In this document: piece by piece, positions 34,966-44,656 of the stretch
How the letters are laid out: the number at the start of each line of letters is the position of its first letter
Position numbering within the stretch: the stretch's first letter is position 1
Assembly: GCF_002954545.1 (NCBI RefSeq)
Contig: NZ_MSCH01000003.1
Span: forward strand, 2,457,991-2,521,990
Length of the DNA stretch: 64,000 nt
DNA from: Psychrosphaera saromensis
GTDB lineage: Bacteria; Pseudomonadota; Gammaproteobacteria; Enterobacterales; Alteromonadaceae
Direction: 5' to 3'
Notes under the pieces: generated by a model
What the model was told of the DNA's origin: nothing
The model's input: only the letters and a program-made list of their open reading frames with translations
The model's database searches: none
Program-made: the position numbers and the translations under genes

Positions 34966-36251
34966 TATTTTTTCTCCTTTGGTGCTGACTTTACATCGCT
35001 GCTAGCAAACTTTTCGCCTAATATTTGGTGAACGTGAGTTAAGTCTTTATCGCCACGACCAGAAAGATTAACCAAAATAATCTGTTCTTTGTCTGGCGAT
35101 TGTTTTGCCAGTTTTAACGCATGGGCTAGAGCATGAGATGACTCAAGTGCTGGAATAATACCTTCTTGCTTAGCTAGTATTTGGAAAGCATCAATGGCTT
35201 CATCGTCATTAATAGCAACATAATCAGCACGACCAATCGCTTTTAAATGTGCGTGTTGTGGACCAACGGCAGGGTAATCTAAACCAGCTGAAATAGAGTA
35301 AGACTCTTCTATCTGGCCATCTTTGTTTTGCATTATATGGGTGTAAGCACCGTGTAATATACCTTTTGAATCGATACCTTGATCAATAACCGCTAATGCT
35401 GCGCCGTGCTCACCAGTTTCTAAACCGTGACCGCCAGGCTCAACACCAATAAGTTCAACACCTTGTTCTTTAATAAAGTCGTTAAACATACCAATGGCGT
35501 TAGAACCACCACCAACACAGGCAATCACTTTATCTGGTAAACGACCTTCAGCCTTTAACACTTGTTGTTTAGCTTCTTCACCGATCATTTTTTGGAAGTC
35601 ACGAACAATAGTAGGGAACGGATGAGGACCCGCAGCCGTACCTAATAAGTAATGGCTGTCTTCATAAGTAGAAGCCCAGTCACGCATAGCTTCGTTAACC
35701 GCATCTTTTAATGTGCCAGAGCCTGAGGTTACTGGAATAACTTCAGCGCCCATTAATTTCATTCTAAATACGTTCGGCTGTTGTCTGTCTATGTCTTTCG
35801 CGCCCATGTAAATGCGCGCTTCTAAGCCCATCAATGCACAAGCGAGAGCCGTAGCAACACCATGCTGGCCAGCGCCAGTTTCTGCAATAACGCGCTTTTT
35901 ACCCATACGTTTGGTTAATAACGCCTGGCCTAATACTTGGTTGGTTTTGTGTGCGCCACCGTGCAACAAATCTTCACGTTTTAAGTAAAGCTTGGTTTTG
36001 GTACCCGCGACTATATTTTTACACAAGGTTAATGGCGTAGGACGACCTGCATAGTTTGTTAATAAACCTTCAAACTCTTCAACAAAGGCAGGATCTTCAA
36101 TAGCTTCAATATAAGCTTGTTCTAATTCTTCTAACGCTGGAACAAATAGCTCAGGGACAAACATGCCACCGTATTCACCAAAGTAGGCATCTAATGTTTT
36201 TCTTTCTTTGCCATTTGGGGTTTTATCACGGTCTGTTTCATAACTGCTCAT
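34965..36251 (-). CDS. trpB: Tryptophan synthase beta subunit
   Basis: PLP enzyme that joins indole and serine to make tryptophan. The Schiff-base lysine is in [15 protein letters not shown] and the cofactor-phosphate loop in [25 protein letters not shown] is also typical. At 428 residues it is slightly longer than E. coli TrpB (about 397) by an N-terminal and a C-terminal extension rich in K. GGAAAA precedes the ATG. Coupled to trpA. Confidence 0.97.
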   Translation of the reverse strand: MSSYETDRDKTPNGKERKTLDAYFGEYGGMFVPELFVPALEELEQAYIEAIEDPAFVEEFEGLLTNYAGRPTPLTLCKNIVAGTKTKLYLKREDLLHGGAHKTNQVLGQALLTKRMGKKRVIAETGAGQHGVATALACALMGLEARIYMGAKDIDRQQPNVFRMKLMGAEVIPVTSGSGTLKDAVNEAMRDWASTYEDSHYLLGTAAGPHPFPTIVRDFQKMIGEEAKQQVLKAEGRLPDKVIACVGGGSNAIGMFNDFIKEQGVELIGVEPGGHGLETGEHGAALAVIDQGIDSKGILHGAYTHIMQNKDGQIEESYSISAGLDYPAVGPQHAHLKAIGRADYVAINDDEAIDAFQILAKQEGIIPALESSHALAHALKLAKQSPDKEQIILVNLSGRGDKDLTHVHQILGEKFASSDVKSAPKEKK

Positions 36252-36301
36252 GGGTTTTCCTAATCTTTAGACTTTCTAATTCTTTAATTAAATTTAATCT
36301 G

Positions 36302-37762
36302 TTAGTGAGGTTTTCTTTGATTCACTAACGAAAATAACTGGTTAATTTGTTGTTCCGACTTAACACCTGGGCTTGTTTCTACCCCTGAATTCACATCCAT
36401 CCCACAAACCGGTAAACCTTTAGTGGATTCTATGTTTTCTAGGTTTAAGCCACCAGCTAACATAATTTGTGGACTGGTTAAGTTAATGTCTTTTAACACA
36501 TCCCAGTTAAAGGCTTGGCCTGTACCACCTGATTGACCTGTAGCTGTGTTTTTGGTGTCGAGCAATATTCTGTCTGCACTTGGCCATCGCTCTGGTAATG
36601 AGCCTTCTTCACTAATAGCTACCGCTTTCCAAATACTTATGTTTTTATTGGCGTCTGTTTTATTAATATAACCAGGTAGCTCTCTCACAGCATCAATATA
36701 ACTGTCGTCTTCATCACCGTGTAATTGTAATACGCTAATGTTTAGCTCCAAGATCAGTTTATCTAGGTCTTTTAGAGGCATATTTTGAGTAACCGCAACA
36801 AATTTTAATTGGCCATTTGAGTCTTGCTCAATTATCTCTTTGGCGGTATCAATGTTTACGCAACGTGGGCTTTTGCTAACAAATATTAAACCTGCATGTT
36901 TTACCTTGTTTTCAATTAGCGTTTTAACGGCGCTTGCTTGAGTTAACCCACACACTTTATGCTCACCAATTATTAAGTCATGGCAAGCTTGGCTAAGATT
37001 TTTCTGTGCCATTAACGAACTACCTACTAAGAAGCCTTGTACATCTTGTTTTAACAAATTCACTTGCTGATGATTGTTAATACCAGACTCAGAAATAAGT
37101 ACTGTGTTTTCAATTTGTTGTGCAGACGCTAAGGTGTTAAATAAGCTGACTAACTCTGGCGTTTTGTGTAAGTCGGTAGACAGATCACGCAAGTTACGAT
37201 TGTTAATACCTAAGATGTCAGCTTTTAAATTCACAGCGCGGTGCATTTCTTCATCGTTACTGACTTCGGTCAATACCGACATATTAAGCTTGCTGGCTAA
37301 TTGATTAAGGGCAGTGTATTGCTCGTCGTCTAATACAGAAAGCATTAACAAGATGGCGTTTGCGCCAAAATAGCGGGCTAAATACACTTGGTATTCATCA
37401 ATAAAGAAGTCTTTACATAATACAGGCTGTCTTAATTTAGCCTTAACCAAAGGCAAGCGTTCAAATTCACCTTGAAAGTATTTTTCGTCGGTTAATACCG
37501 ACACACAGCTTGCGTATTCATCGTAAGCTTGGCAAATCTCATCTAAGTCAAACACAGGACGGATTAGGCCTTTAGATGGGCTAGCTTTTTTACATTCTAA
37601 TATAAACGCAGCGCCTTTATTTTTGTGATCGTTTTGCAACGCCAGTTTGAAGTCTCTGTCGTTAGGCGTTAATTTTTCAATAAATTCAGTTAGCGGAAAA
37701 TCAAGCTTACGTTGCTCAACTTCCAGTCTTTTATCTACAACAATTTTTTCTAATACATTCAT
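36302..37762 (-). CDS. trpCF: Bifunctional TrpC/TrpF: indole-3-glycerol-phosphate synthase and PRA isomerase
   Basis: Residues about 1-255 are IGP synthase (FILECKKASPSKGLIRP, ILGINNRNLRDLSTDL, VLISESGI). Residues about 258-486 are phosphoribosylanthranilate isomerase (KVCGLTQASAVKTL, then VLQLHGDED and MLAGGLNLENI). This fusion is usual in enteric and marine gammaproteobacteria. It performs the fourth and third steps, in that order along the chain. The gap to trpB is 50 bp. Confidence 0.96.
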   Translation of the reverse strand: MNVLEKIVVDKRLEVEQRKLDFPLTEFIEKLTPNDRDFKLALQNDHKNKGAAFILECKKASPSKGLIRPVFDLDEICQAYDEYASCVSVLTDEKYFQGEFERLPLVKAKLRQPVLCKDFFIDEYQVYLARYFGANAILLMLSVLDDEQYTALNQLASKLNMSVLTEVSNDEEMHRAVNLKADILGINNRNLRDLSTDLHKTPELVSLFNTLASAQQIENTVLISESGINNHQQVNLLKQDVQGFLVGSSLMAQKNLSQACHDLIIGEHKVCGLTQASAVKTLIENKVKHAGLIFVSKSPRCVNIDTAKEIIEQDSNGQLKFVAVTQNMPLKDLDKLILELNISVLQLHGDEDDSYIDAVRELPGYINKTDANKNISIWKAVAISEEGSLPERWPSADRILLDTKNTATGQSGGTGQAFNWDVLKDINLTSPQIMLAGGLNLENIESTKGLPVCGMDVNSGVETSPGVKSEQQINQLFSLVNQRKPH

Positions 37763-37805
37763 TTTATTATTCTTTTCTTATTTAAACTGTTTGTTTTTTA
37801 CTAAA

Positions 37806-37854
37806 AACTCGCAACTCGCAACTCGCAACTCGAAGCTCGTAACTCGAAACTTAA
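37806..37854. repeat. Heptanucleotide tandem repeat in the trpD-trpC gap
   Basis: Seven units of 7 bp, AACTCGC three times then AACTCGA, AGCTCGT, AACTCGA and AACTTAA. It lies between trpD and trpCF, where the intercistronic gap is 88 bp instead of the 1-50 bp elsewhere in the operon. A related array lies at 51290-51335. Confidence 0.88.
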
Positions 37855-38879
37855 GTCCTATTACTAAGCGCTACAAAGTTTTCCAATGTTTGAATGGCTT
37901 GGCCTGATTTAATTGCGGCCAAAGCAGTCTCTAACGCTTGTTCAAACGAGTCACACAAACCATACAGGAATAATACAGGTGCTGTGTTTAATGCAACGGC
38001 AAAAGTATGCGCTTGTGTGCCATTGCCTGATAGTACCTGATGAATGTTTTCGGCATTCTGTTTTGGTGTGCCACCGGTTAACGCCTCAAGAGGGAATGAC
38101 TTAAGACCAACATCTTCTGGTGTCATTTCAAATTCGGTTATTTCACCATTAAGCAACTGAACAATTTTTGTTTTACCGTGCAGTGCAATTTCATCCATAC
38201 CAGAACCATGAACAACCCAAGCGGCTTTCTTGCCTAGTAACTTAAGAGACTCAGCAATTGGACGACAAAGCTCAGGGTCGTATACACCAAGAACTTGAAC
38301 CGCTGCACTTGCAGGGTTAATTAATGGCCCTAATATATTAAAGATGGTTCTAGTTTGTAACATTTGTCTTACCGGCATAGCGTGACGAATACCCGAGTGA
38401 TAAACCGGCGCCATTAAAAAGGTAAGATTGGTTTGTTCCAAACATGTTTTGGCTTGTTCTGGTGTCATGTCTAGTTTAATGCCTAACTCTGACAGTACAT
38501 CGGCAGAGCCAGATTTAGACGACACCGCACGGTTCCCATGCTTTGCCATTTTAACACCACAAGATGCCGCTAAAATGGCACACATGGTACTGATGTTTAT
38601 GGTTTTTGTACCGTCGCCGCCAGTACCGCAGTTGTCGGCAGTATCAAAATCATGAGACGGAAAGGCAAGGGCGTTATCACTCAATGCTTTTGCTGCACCT
38701 GCAATCTCAAATACCGTTTCACCTTTTATTTTTAACGCCGTTAAATATGACGATAATAAAATAGGATCTAATTCACCAGTGACAATATGAGTGAATAGTT
38801 GATGCGTTTGCTCAGACGTTAAGTCCGCACCGCCAATAACGTTATGTATTAATTCTAAGTTGGTCATGATCATTGTCAT
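37851..38879 (-). CDS. trpD: Anthranilate phosphoribosyltransferase
   Basis: Transfers phosphoribosyl to anthranilate. PRPP motif DNCGTGGDGTKTINIST and the family motif HGNRAVSSKSGSADVLSELG are present. 342 residues is normal. In some relatives trpD is fused to trpG; here it is separate, with a 35-bp gap to trpG. The last few bases lie in the heptad array. Confidence 0.96.
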   Translation of the reverse strand: MTMIMTNLELIHNVIGGADLTSEQTHQLFTHIVTGELDPILLSSYLTALKIKGETVFEIAGAAKALSDNALAFPSHDFDTADNCGTGGDGTKTINISTMCAILAASCGVKMAKHGNRAVSSKSGSADVLSELGIKLDMTPEQAKTCLEQTNLTFLMAPVYHSGIRHAMPVRQMLQTRTIFNILGPLINPASAAVQVLGVYDPELCRPIAESLKLLGKKAAWVVHGSGMDEIALHGKTKIVQLLNGEITEFEMTPEDVGLKSFPLEALTGGTPKQNAENIHQVLSGNGTQAHTFAVALNTAPVLFLYGLCDSFEQALETALAAIKSGQAIQTLENFVALSNRT

Positions 38880-38914
38880 CGTAATTGTTCCGTTATTTAA
38901 TTTAATAGTCAGCG

Positions 38915-39505
38915 CTATTTGGTTAAATAGTTAATGGCTTGTTCTAATAAACGTGAGCCATTGGTGGTTAAGATAGATTCTGGGTGAAACTGAAAACCTA
39001 ATGTTTTGTGTGTTTCGTCAATAAACACCATAGGGATATCATCTAGCTGGCCAATAACTTCAATGCTGTCAGGTAAGTCTTTTACAATTAAAGAATGGTA
39101 ACGAGCAACAGACATAGTGTCACCTAAGCCGTCAAATATTTCGTGATTTTGGCAAGTAATAACAGATGACTTTCCGTGTACGGTTTCACCAGCTAACGTT
39201 ACGGTTGCGCCATAATGTTCTGCAATAGCTTGATGACCCAAACATACTCCGATAATAGGAATATTACTGACGGCATATTTAATAAGCTCGGTCATACAAA
39301 CTGACTCAGATGGTTTACCTGGACCAGGGGATAAAAATAACAAAGGTTTTTCACCTGCAGTTAGGCTTTGTTTAATTTGTTCAATGATCAACTCTGGGTT
39401 CACCGTATTACGAAATATCTCTATGTCGTAATGTAAGCAACGTAGTTCGTCTACCAAGTTATAGGTAAATGAGTCTTGATTATCTAAAAAGAATATTTTG
39501 CTCAT
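38915..39505 (-). CDS. trpG: Anthranilate synthase glutaminase subunit
   Basis: Supplies ammonia to TrpE. The class I glutaminase triad is visible: catalytic Cys in IIGVCLGHQAIAEHYGA, His and Glu in LGFQFHPESILT. The N-terminal DNQDSFTYNLVDEL is also typical. 196 residues. It begins one base after the trpE stop, which suggests translational coupling. Confidence 0.96.
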   Translation of the reverse strand: MSKIFFLDNQDSFTYNLVDELRCLHYDIEIFRNTVNPELIIEQIKQSLTAGEKPLLFLSPGPGKPSESVCMTELIKYAVSNIPIIGVCLGHQAIAEHYGATVTLAGETVHGKSSVITCQNHEIFDGLGDTMSVARYHSLIVKDLPDSIEVIGQLDDIPMVFIDETHKTLGFQFHPESILTTNGSRLLEQAINYLTK

Positions 39506-39506
39506 G

Positions 39507-41207
39507 TTAGTTAACTCCCTTAGTAGATAAGCCTGAGGCTGGGGACTCGCTAGAGCCTAAATGTAATTGACTTGCTTGAATTGCTTTTAATACCGCTTGA
39601 GCTTTGTTTTGGGTTTCTTCACATTCTGCAATAGGGTCTGAGTCGTAAACAACGCCAGCGCCAGCTTGTACATGCGCCAACCCATCTTTTACAAAGGCAC
39701 TACGAATAACAATACAAGTATCCATATCACCAGAGCCATTTATATAACCCACTGCGCCGCCATAACTGCCTCGTCTTGCTTGTTCAACATTTCTAATTAA
39801 CGTAGCGGCTCTGATCTTTGGTGCACCTACAAGTGTGCCCATATTCATACAAGCTTGATAAGCGTGTAGGGCGTCTAAGTCGTTTCTTAATGTACCAATG
39901 ACGCGTGAGACTAAATGCATAACGTAAGAGTAACGGTCTACTTTTAATAACTCTTTTACATAACGAGTTCCCGGCTCACTGATACGGGCAACATCGTTAC
40001 GGGCTAGGTCGACTAACATTAAATGCTCAGCCACTTCTTTTTTGTCATTTCTTAGGTCTAGCTCTATACGGGAGTCTAAATCTGCATTAATACTACCGTC
40101 AGCTCTAAAGCCGCGAATACGAGTGCCTGCAATTGGATACACTTCAACTTGCTTAGTAGTAGAAGAGTATTTCAGTGCTGACTCAGGAGAGGCACCAAAC
40201 AAGGTAAAGTCGTCAGCTTTAAGGTAAAACATATAAGGGCTTGGATTATCTTGCTTAAGATGACGGTACGCATCTAAGGCGTCAGAACAAGGCAAGCTAA
40301 AACAACGTGACGGTACAACTTGAAACACATCACCTTGCACAATATTATTTTTTAATTGAATAACTTGTTGCTGAAACGAGTCGTCGGCAACATTAACTGA
40401 AATAGCCTTGTTATTAAGTACCGACCTAGGGGCTAATTGACTAAAGCCAAAGTTCTGTTTGTGGTCATTACTATTAGCCGCGTCTTTAATGGCTTTGTTT
40501 TTAATAGCGGAATCTAGCAGCTGTTTAAGTTCTTCTAGGCGTTTACCAACAGAGAAACAATTAGCAAAAGCGTTTTCGCCACTAAATACATTACCAATGA
40601 GTTCAGTTTGTTGTTTTTGATGATCAACAATCACCATAGTTTCAGCGAGATAAAACAGATAGTCAGGGCAGGTATTTAAGCCTTCACCAACATCGGGTAA
40701 TGATTCAAAGTTAGCTAACATGTCATAAGCGAATACACCGCCTAAGAATAAAGCAAACGGTGAATCCTCTGGTGCCACTATAGAGTTAACCGCAGAGCGT
40801 AATACTTCAAATGCATTGGCTTGTTTCAAGCGGGTGTCTTCGTCAACATTAGTGTCGTTATCTAGGAAGGTGATAACTAACGTATTGTCGTTTAATTGGA
40901 GGTTTGTACTGTCTGCGTATTCTTGTTTAAAAATACCAGCTAAATGATGGACAACCGGTAAACCGTTATCAACCAGAGCGGTAACTGTGACTATCTGACC
41001 GTTACATTCAAACTTAACTGCGGTATCAATTAACATTAAACTTTTTAAGTTATCTTTACTGTCAATCTCGGCAGACTCTAACAAGAGTGAGTTTTGTTTG
41101 TCTTTACTAAAAAGTGAGAATATATCAAGCGGGTCATTTAAATAATTTGCTTTAATACTGATGCTGTTTACTTCACCAATTGTTGTCGTTATTTGACTAA
41201 ATACCAT
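39507..41207 (-). CDS. trpE: Anthranilate synthase component I
   Basis: First step of tryptophan synthesis, from chorismate. The tryptophan feedback site LLES is present near residues 42-45 (NSLLLESAEID). The catalytic chorismate domain has DVFQVVPSRCFSLPCSD, then IAGTRIRGFRADGS and YGGAVGYINGSGDMDTCIVI. At 566 residues it is longer than E. coli TrpE (520). First gene of the operon, about 149 bp downstream of the leader peptide stop. Confidence 0.96.
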   Translation of the reverse strand: MVFSQITTTIGEVNSISIKANYLNDPLDIFSLFSKDKQNSLLLESAEIDSKDNLKSLMLIDTAVKFECNGQIVTVTALVDNGLPVVHHLAGIFKQEYADSTNLQLNDNTLVITFLDNDTNVDEDTRLKQANAFEVLRSAVNSIVAPEDSPFALFLGGVFAYDMLANFESLPDVGEGLNTCPDYLFYLAETMVIVDHQKQQTELIGNVFSGENAFANCFSVGKRLEELKQLLDSAIKNKAIKDAANSNDHKQNFGFSQLAPRSVLNNKAISVNVADDSFQQQVIQLKNNIVQGDVFQVVPSRCFSLPCSDALDAYRHLKQDNPSPYMFYLKADDFTLFGASPESALKYSSTTKQVEVYPIAGTRIRGFRADGSINADLDSRIELDLRNDKKEVAEHLMLVDLARNDVARISEPGTRYVKELLKVDRYSYVMHLVSRVIGTLRNDLDALHAYQACMNMGTLVGAPKIRAATLIRNVEQARRGSYGGAVGYINGSGDMDTCIVIRSAFVKDGLAHVQAGAGVVYDSDPIAECEETQNKAQAVLKAIQASQLHLGSSESPASGLSTKGVN

Positions 41208-41295
41208 TTTAATTACTTTTCTTATATTTTGTTAATCTGAAATTCATACTCTGAAAACTGGTTAAGCTTGTGATTAAATAGCTAAACGTAAGCCA

Positions 41296-41368
41296 TAAAA
41301 AAACCCGCTCAATAAGCGGGTTTCTTTTATAATGTCGTAATATTACGCGCACCACTTATTCACCCGCT
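41296..41368 (-). promoter_or_regulatory. trp attenuator with antiterminator
   Basis: Terminator stem on the minus strand ACCCGCTTATTGAGCGGGT followed by a U run (41297-41324). The leader's AGCGGGT (complement at 41362-41368) can pair with the same ACCCGCT arm to form the antiterminator. Classical trp attenuation. Confidence 0.85.
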
Positions 41369-41412
41369 GATTTGGAAAGCCACCAATGCCATGTGAATGT
41401 TGAAGTGTTCAT
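41356..41412 (-). CDS. trpL: trp leader peptide
   Basis: An 18-residue peptide, MNTSTFTWHWWLSKSAGE, with three Trp among four residues (W-H-W-W). Ribosome stalling at these codons when charged tRNA-Trp is scarce favours the antiterminator over the hairpin at 41296. The antiterminator strand lies inside the last codons (TCA GCG GGT). The peptide stop is about 30 bp before the terminator stem. Too short for ordinary gene finding; found by reading the minus strand. Confidence 0.88.
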   Translation of the reverse strand: MNTSTFTWHWWLSKSAGE

Positions 41413-41451
41413 TTAGTTAAATCCTAAAGACGTAATATTTATTAAGTGTGT

Positions 41452-41482
41452 GTATAAAAACGTTTTTTACTACTTCTGTCAA
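41452..41482 (-). promoter_or_regulatory. trp operon promoter
   Basis: On the minus strand TTGACA is the -35 (41477-41482 on the plus strand, TGTCAA) and TTATAC the -10 (41452-41457), 19 bp apart; TTTATA one base earlier gives 18. An inverted repeat TACTAT/ATAGTA lies just upstream at 41484-41502 and could be an operator. +1 is near 41446. Confidence 0.65.
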
Positions 41483-41561
41483 TTACTATTTCAGTGATAG
41501 TAGAACTAAATGCTATATGACATAATACGACCATAATATTTCTACCCATTTTGAGCCTACT

Positions 41562-42404
41562 TTGATTTACGATTTACATAGCCACACCACAGCGTCGGAC
41601 GGTAGTTTAACGCCTGTTGAACTTATTACTCGAGCCGATGTTCGTCAAGTGGGTGTATTGGCGGTGACAGATCACGATACGGTTGATGCATTAGCGCTTG
41701 CTCAGGCAGAAATAGCAGAGAAAAAATTAACGTTAAAATTGGTTAACGGTGTTGAGATTTCAACTAAGTGGCACGGCTTTGAAATTCATATTGTCGGTTT
41801 ATGTATTGACCCTCACAATGCTGAATTACTATCTCATCTGGATACTCAGTTAGAACATAGAGAAGCTCGAGCTATTTCTATGTCAGAGAAGTTAGCCAAA
41901 AAAGGATTTGAAAACGTTTACCAAGATGCTCGAGCCATGGCATTAGGTAAATGTGTTAGTCGTACTCATTTTGCCAAAGTATTATTACAACGTGGTGTGA
42001 TACCAAATTTTGATGCTGCGTTTAAAAAATACATAGGCAAGGGCAAACCTGCTTATGTTTCAGCTAATTGGATGGATATTGAAACGGCAGTTAACATAAT
42101 TCATCAAGCTGGTGGAATAGCCGTTATCGCGCATCCAATCAGATACGATATGTCTAACAAGTGGTTAGCTAAGCTGGTGGCTGAATTTTCTGAACACGGT
42201 GGTGATGCATTAGAAGTTGGATTAACCCAACTATCACCAAATCAGAGAACGCATATTGCAGGTCTGGCTAATCAACATGATTTATATAGTTCACAAGGTT
42301 CTGACTTTCATGCTCCAGCTCGTTGGACGGATTTAGGAAAAAGTTTATACCTAACAGAACAATGTAAACCCGTTTGGGAACATCCTAAATGGCGATTTGC
42401 TTAA
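41562..42404 (+). CDS. rnm: RNase AM (YciV), PHP-domain 5'-3' exoribonuclease
   Basis: Matches E. coli YciV closely: IYDLHSHTTASDGSLTP, then TDHDTVDALALAQ, NGVEISTKWHGFEIHIVGL, GKPAYVSANWMDIETAVNII and SQGSDFHAPARW. It degrades single-stranded RNA and 5'-monophosphate nucleotides, and in E. coli finishes 5S and other rRNA ends. HxH, DHD and GSDFH are the metal ligands. The start is TTG at 41562, with no ATG upstream in frame. Its divergence from trpE with trpL between reproduces the E. coli order. Confidence 0.93.
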   Translation: MIYDLHSHTTASDGSLTPVELITRADVRQVGVLAVTDHDTVDALALAQAEIAEKKLTLKLVNGVEISTKWHGFEIHIVGLCIDPHNAELLSHLDTQLEHREARAISMSEKLAKKGFENVYQDARAMALGKCVSRTHFAKVLLQRGVIPNFDAAFKKYIGKGKPAYVSANWMDIETAVNIIHQAGGIAVIAHPIRYDMSNKWLAKLVAEFSEHGGDALEVGLTQLSPNQRTHIAGLANQHDLYSSQGSDFHAPARWTDLGKSLYLTEQCKPVWEHPKWRFA

Positions 42405-42486
42405 TATGGGCGTATAGTTAACTTATTAATTATGTTTAAGTTATAGTTAATTCGTCCCTAATATGTAAAAAATAAGAAGTAAAAAC

Positions 42487-43107
42487 ATGAGCCAATTTTT
42501 TCACATTCATCCGGATAATCCGCAAGGAAGATTGATATCTCAAGCTGCTACTATTGTTAAAAATGGTGGCGTTGTGGTTTATCCAACGGACTCTGGTTAC
42601 GCCATTGGTTGTGCTATTGGTGATAAAAAAGCCATGGACAGAATTATCGCCATTAGAAATGTCGATAAAAATCATAATTTTACTTTGGTCTGTAGTGACT
42701 TATCTGAAATTGCCACGTTTGCACGAGTCGATAACGCCGCATTTAGAGCCATAAGAGCTGCAACGCCGGGTCCATATACCTTTATATTTAAAGGCACAAA
42801 AGAAGTGCCAAAACGTGTGTTAAATGACAAACGTAAAACGATAGGTATACGCGTTCCCAATAATAAAATTGCTCTTGATTTATTAGCGGAACTAGGCGAG
42901 CCATTAATGTCTTCTAGTTTGTTATTACCAGGCGATGAATTTGCCGAGTCAGATCCTGACGAAATACGCCAAAAGCTAGAAAAGCATGTGGATTTAATTA
43001 TTCACGGTGGCTATTTAGGTGAAAAACCAACCAGTGTTATCGACTTATCAGACGATGAACCCAAAATATTAAGATATGGCGAAGGCGATACCAGCCAGTT
43101 TGAATAA
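42487..43107 (+). CDS. yciO: YciO/Sua5-family protein
   Basis: A 206-residue homologue of TsaC/YciO (KNGGVVVYPTDSGYAIGCAI, IRVPNNKIALDLLAELGEPL, PTSVIDLSDDEPKILRYGEG). The fold makes threonylcarbamoyl-AMP in TsaC; the YciO branch is weakly active or of uncertain role. Position between rnm and scpA matches E. coli. It follows rnm by about 82 bp, with AGAAG upstream of the ATG. Confidence 0.92.
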   Translation: MSQFFHIHPDNPQGRLISQAATIVKNGGVVVYPTDSGYAIGCAIGDKKAMDRIIAIRNVDKNHNFTLVCSDLSEIATFARVDNAAFRAIRAATPGPYTFIFKGTKEVPKRVLNDKRKTIGIRVPNNKIALDLLAELGEPLMSSSLLLPGDEFAESDPDEIRQKLEKHVDLIIHGGYLGEKPTSVIDLSDDEPKILRYGEGDTSQFE

Positions 43108-43114
43108 TAAAACG

Positions 43115-43969
43115 ATGACAGATCCTCAAAACCCACCTTTGGTTAAACCAGAACATGACACAACGCAAATGGTGCAGCAAGCGCTGCCATTAGCGCTTGT
43201 CCGTGGTGAAATTGTTATTAATAAGCCGGAAGACCTATTTATTCCGCCAGATGCGCTTGAGGTTTTTTTAGACGCATTTGAAGGGCCGCTGGATTTTCTG
43301 TTGTATCTGATCAAAAAGCAAAAGTTCGATATTGTTGACTTACCGATCCAAGAGATCACCTTACAGTATATGGAATATGTTGATCTTATGCGTGAGGTTA
43401 AAATGGAATTAGCCGCTGAGTACTTAGTGATGGCGGCTATGTTGGCGGAAATAAAATCTAGATTATTACTGCCAAAAAATGTATTTGACGATGAAAATGA
43501 AGAAGACCCAAGAGCCGAACTGATAAGACGTTTACAAGAATACGAGATATTTAAACAAGCGGCACAAGATATCGACCAACTCCCTCGCATGGAACGAGAC
43601 ACCTTTATTTCTCGTGCTGTTATGCCAGAGACTATGCATCCAGAGATGTTAGAACCAGAAATAGATATGCAAGAGTTAGTGATGGCATTTCAGTCGGTAT
43701 TAAAACGAGCATCAGCCTTTAGTCATCATGAAATTTCTGCCGAAGTATTATCCACCAGAGAAAGAATGACACAATTGCTAGATAGGTTAAGTCAAAGTGA
43801 TAAGTTTGTATTATTCCACGACTTATTTGACGTTACAGAAGGGCGTTCAGGCGTTGTGGTTACTTTTTTAGCTGTGTTAGAGCTAGTAAAAGAAAGTTTG
43901 TTAGAGGTTATTCAGTCAGCGGCTTACGGACAACTCCACGTTCGTTATAAACAGTCCGAAGCAAATTGA
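43115..43969 (+). CDS. scpA: Chromosome segregation and condensation protein ScpA
   Basis: Kleisin of the SMC/ScpAB condensin-like complex. Family stretches: FEGPLDFLLYLIKKQKFDI near residue 60, LAAEYLVMAAMLAEIKSRLL, and a C-terminal winged helix (VVVTFLAVLELVKESLLEVI). The start is the ATG at 43115, just after yciO; a longer in-frame start at 43076 would overlap yciO. The long N-terminal 45 residues are rich in P and Q. Its TGA overlaps the next gene's possible TTG start. Confidence 0.93.
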   Translation: MTDPQNPPLVKPEHDTTQMVQQALPLALVRGEIVINKPEDLFIPPDALEVFLDAFEGPLDFLLYLIKKQKFDIVDLPIQEITLQYMEYVDLMREVKMELAAEYLVMAAMLAEIKSRLLLPKNVFDDENEEDPRAELIRRLQEYEIFKQAAQDIDQLPRMERDTFISRAVMPETMHPEMLEPEIDMQELVMAFQSVLKRASAFSHHEISAEVLSTRERMTQLLDRLSQSDKFVLFHDLFDVTEGRSGVVVTFLAVLELVKESLLEVIQSAAYGQLHVRYKQSEAN

Positions 43970-43977
43970 GCATAAAT

Positions 43978-44649
43978 ATGATTATTGATGAAAAACATGA
44001 AGTAACAGAACTTAAACTAAAGCAAATAGTTGAAGCTGCTATTTTTACATCAGAAACTCCATTAACTTTGGATAAATTAAAACAAACTGTATTGATTAAT
44101 GTTAAAGTGAGCAACAGTTTACTAAACTCTATTTTAAGTGACATAAAAAGTGACTATTCCTCTAGAGGAGTGAACTTGGTTAAATTGGCAAGCGGTTATC
44201 GTTTTCAAGCAGCTGAAAATTTAGGCCAGTGGTTAACCAATCTGTTATATGAAAAACCAGCTAAGTACAGCCGAGCGTTATTGGAAACATTAGCGTTAAT
44301 TGCTTATAAACAACCAATTACCCGTGGTGAAATAGAAAATGTTAGGGGTGTATCGGTTAGCTCTAACATAGTGAGAACATTAGTAGAAAGAAACTGGATT
44401 AAAGTGGTAGGTCACAAAGAAGTGCCTGGAAGACCTTCGTTATATGGCACAACAAACGAATTTTTAGATTATTTTTCATTAACCAGTTTGTCTCAGTTAC
44501 CTGAATTAATTGAGCCAGAGTCGTTAGATATAATCGCCCAAAGAATTGAAAATGAATTTATGGGGCAAGCTGAAGAACCTGCTAACCAAGAAGTGGATAG
44601 TGAAGAAGACTCAGCAAACCCAGACAAATTAAGCGTAGAGACAGAGTAA
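43978..44649 (+). CDS. scpB: Chromosome segregation and condensation protein ScpB
   Basis: Partner of ScpA with two winged-helix domains. Recognisable: [21 protein letters not shown] near the N-terminus, then [27 protein letters not shown] and [25 protein letters not shown] use the ATG at 43978; a TTG at 43966 four codons earlier overlaps the scpA stop. The C-terminus is an acidic tail ([15 protein letters not shown]). It is 227 residues with the TTG start. Confidence 0.92.
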   Translation: MIIDEKHEVTELKLKQIVEAAIFTSETPLTLDKLKQTVLINVKVSNSLLNSILSDIKSDYSSRGVNLVKLASGYRFQAAENLGQWLTNLLYEKPAKYSRALLETLALIAYKQPITRGEIENVRGVSVSSNIVRTLVERNWIKVVGHKEVPGRPSLYGTTNEFLDYFSLTSLSQLPELIEPESLDIIAQRIENEFMGQAEEPANQEVDSEEDSANPDKLSVETE

Positions 44650-44656
44650 AGAATTA

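Noticed and set aside
37806-37854. rho-independent terminator in the trp operon
   Set aside because: The tandem array has no stem with a T tract; it is a simple repeat.
41484-41502. TrpR operator
   Set aside because: The inverted repeat TACTAT/ATAGTA does not match the E. coli operator consensus and no trpR gene is in view, so I only mention it as a possible operator.
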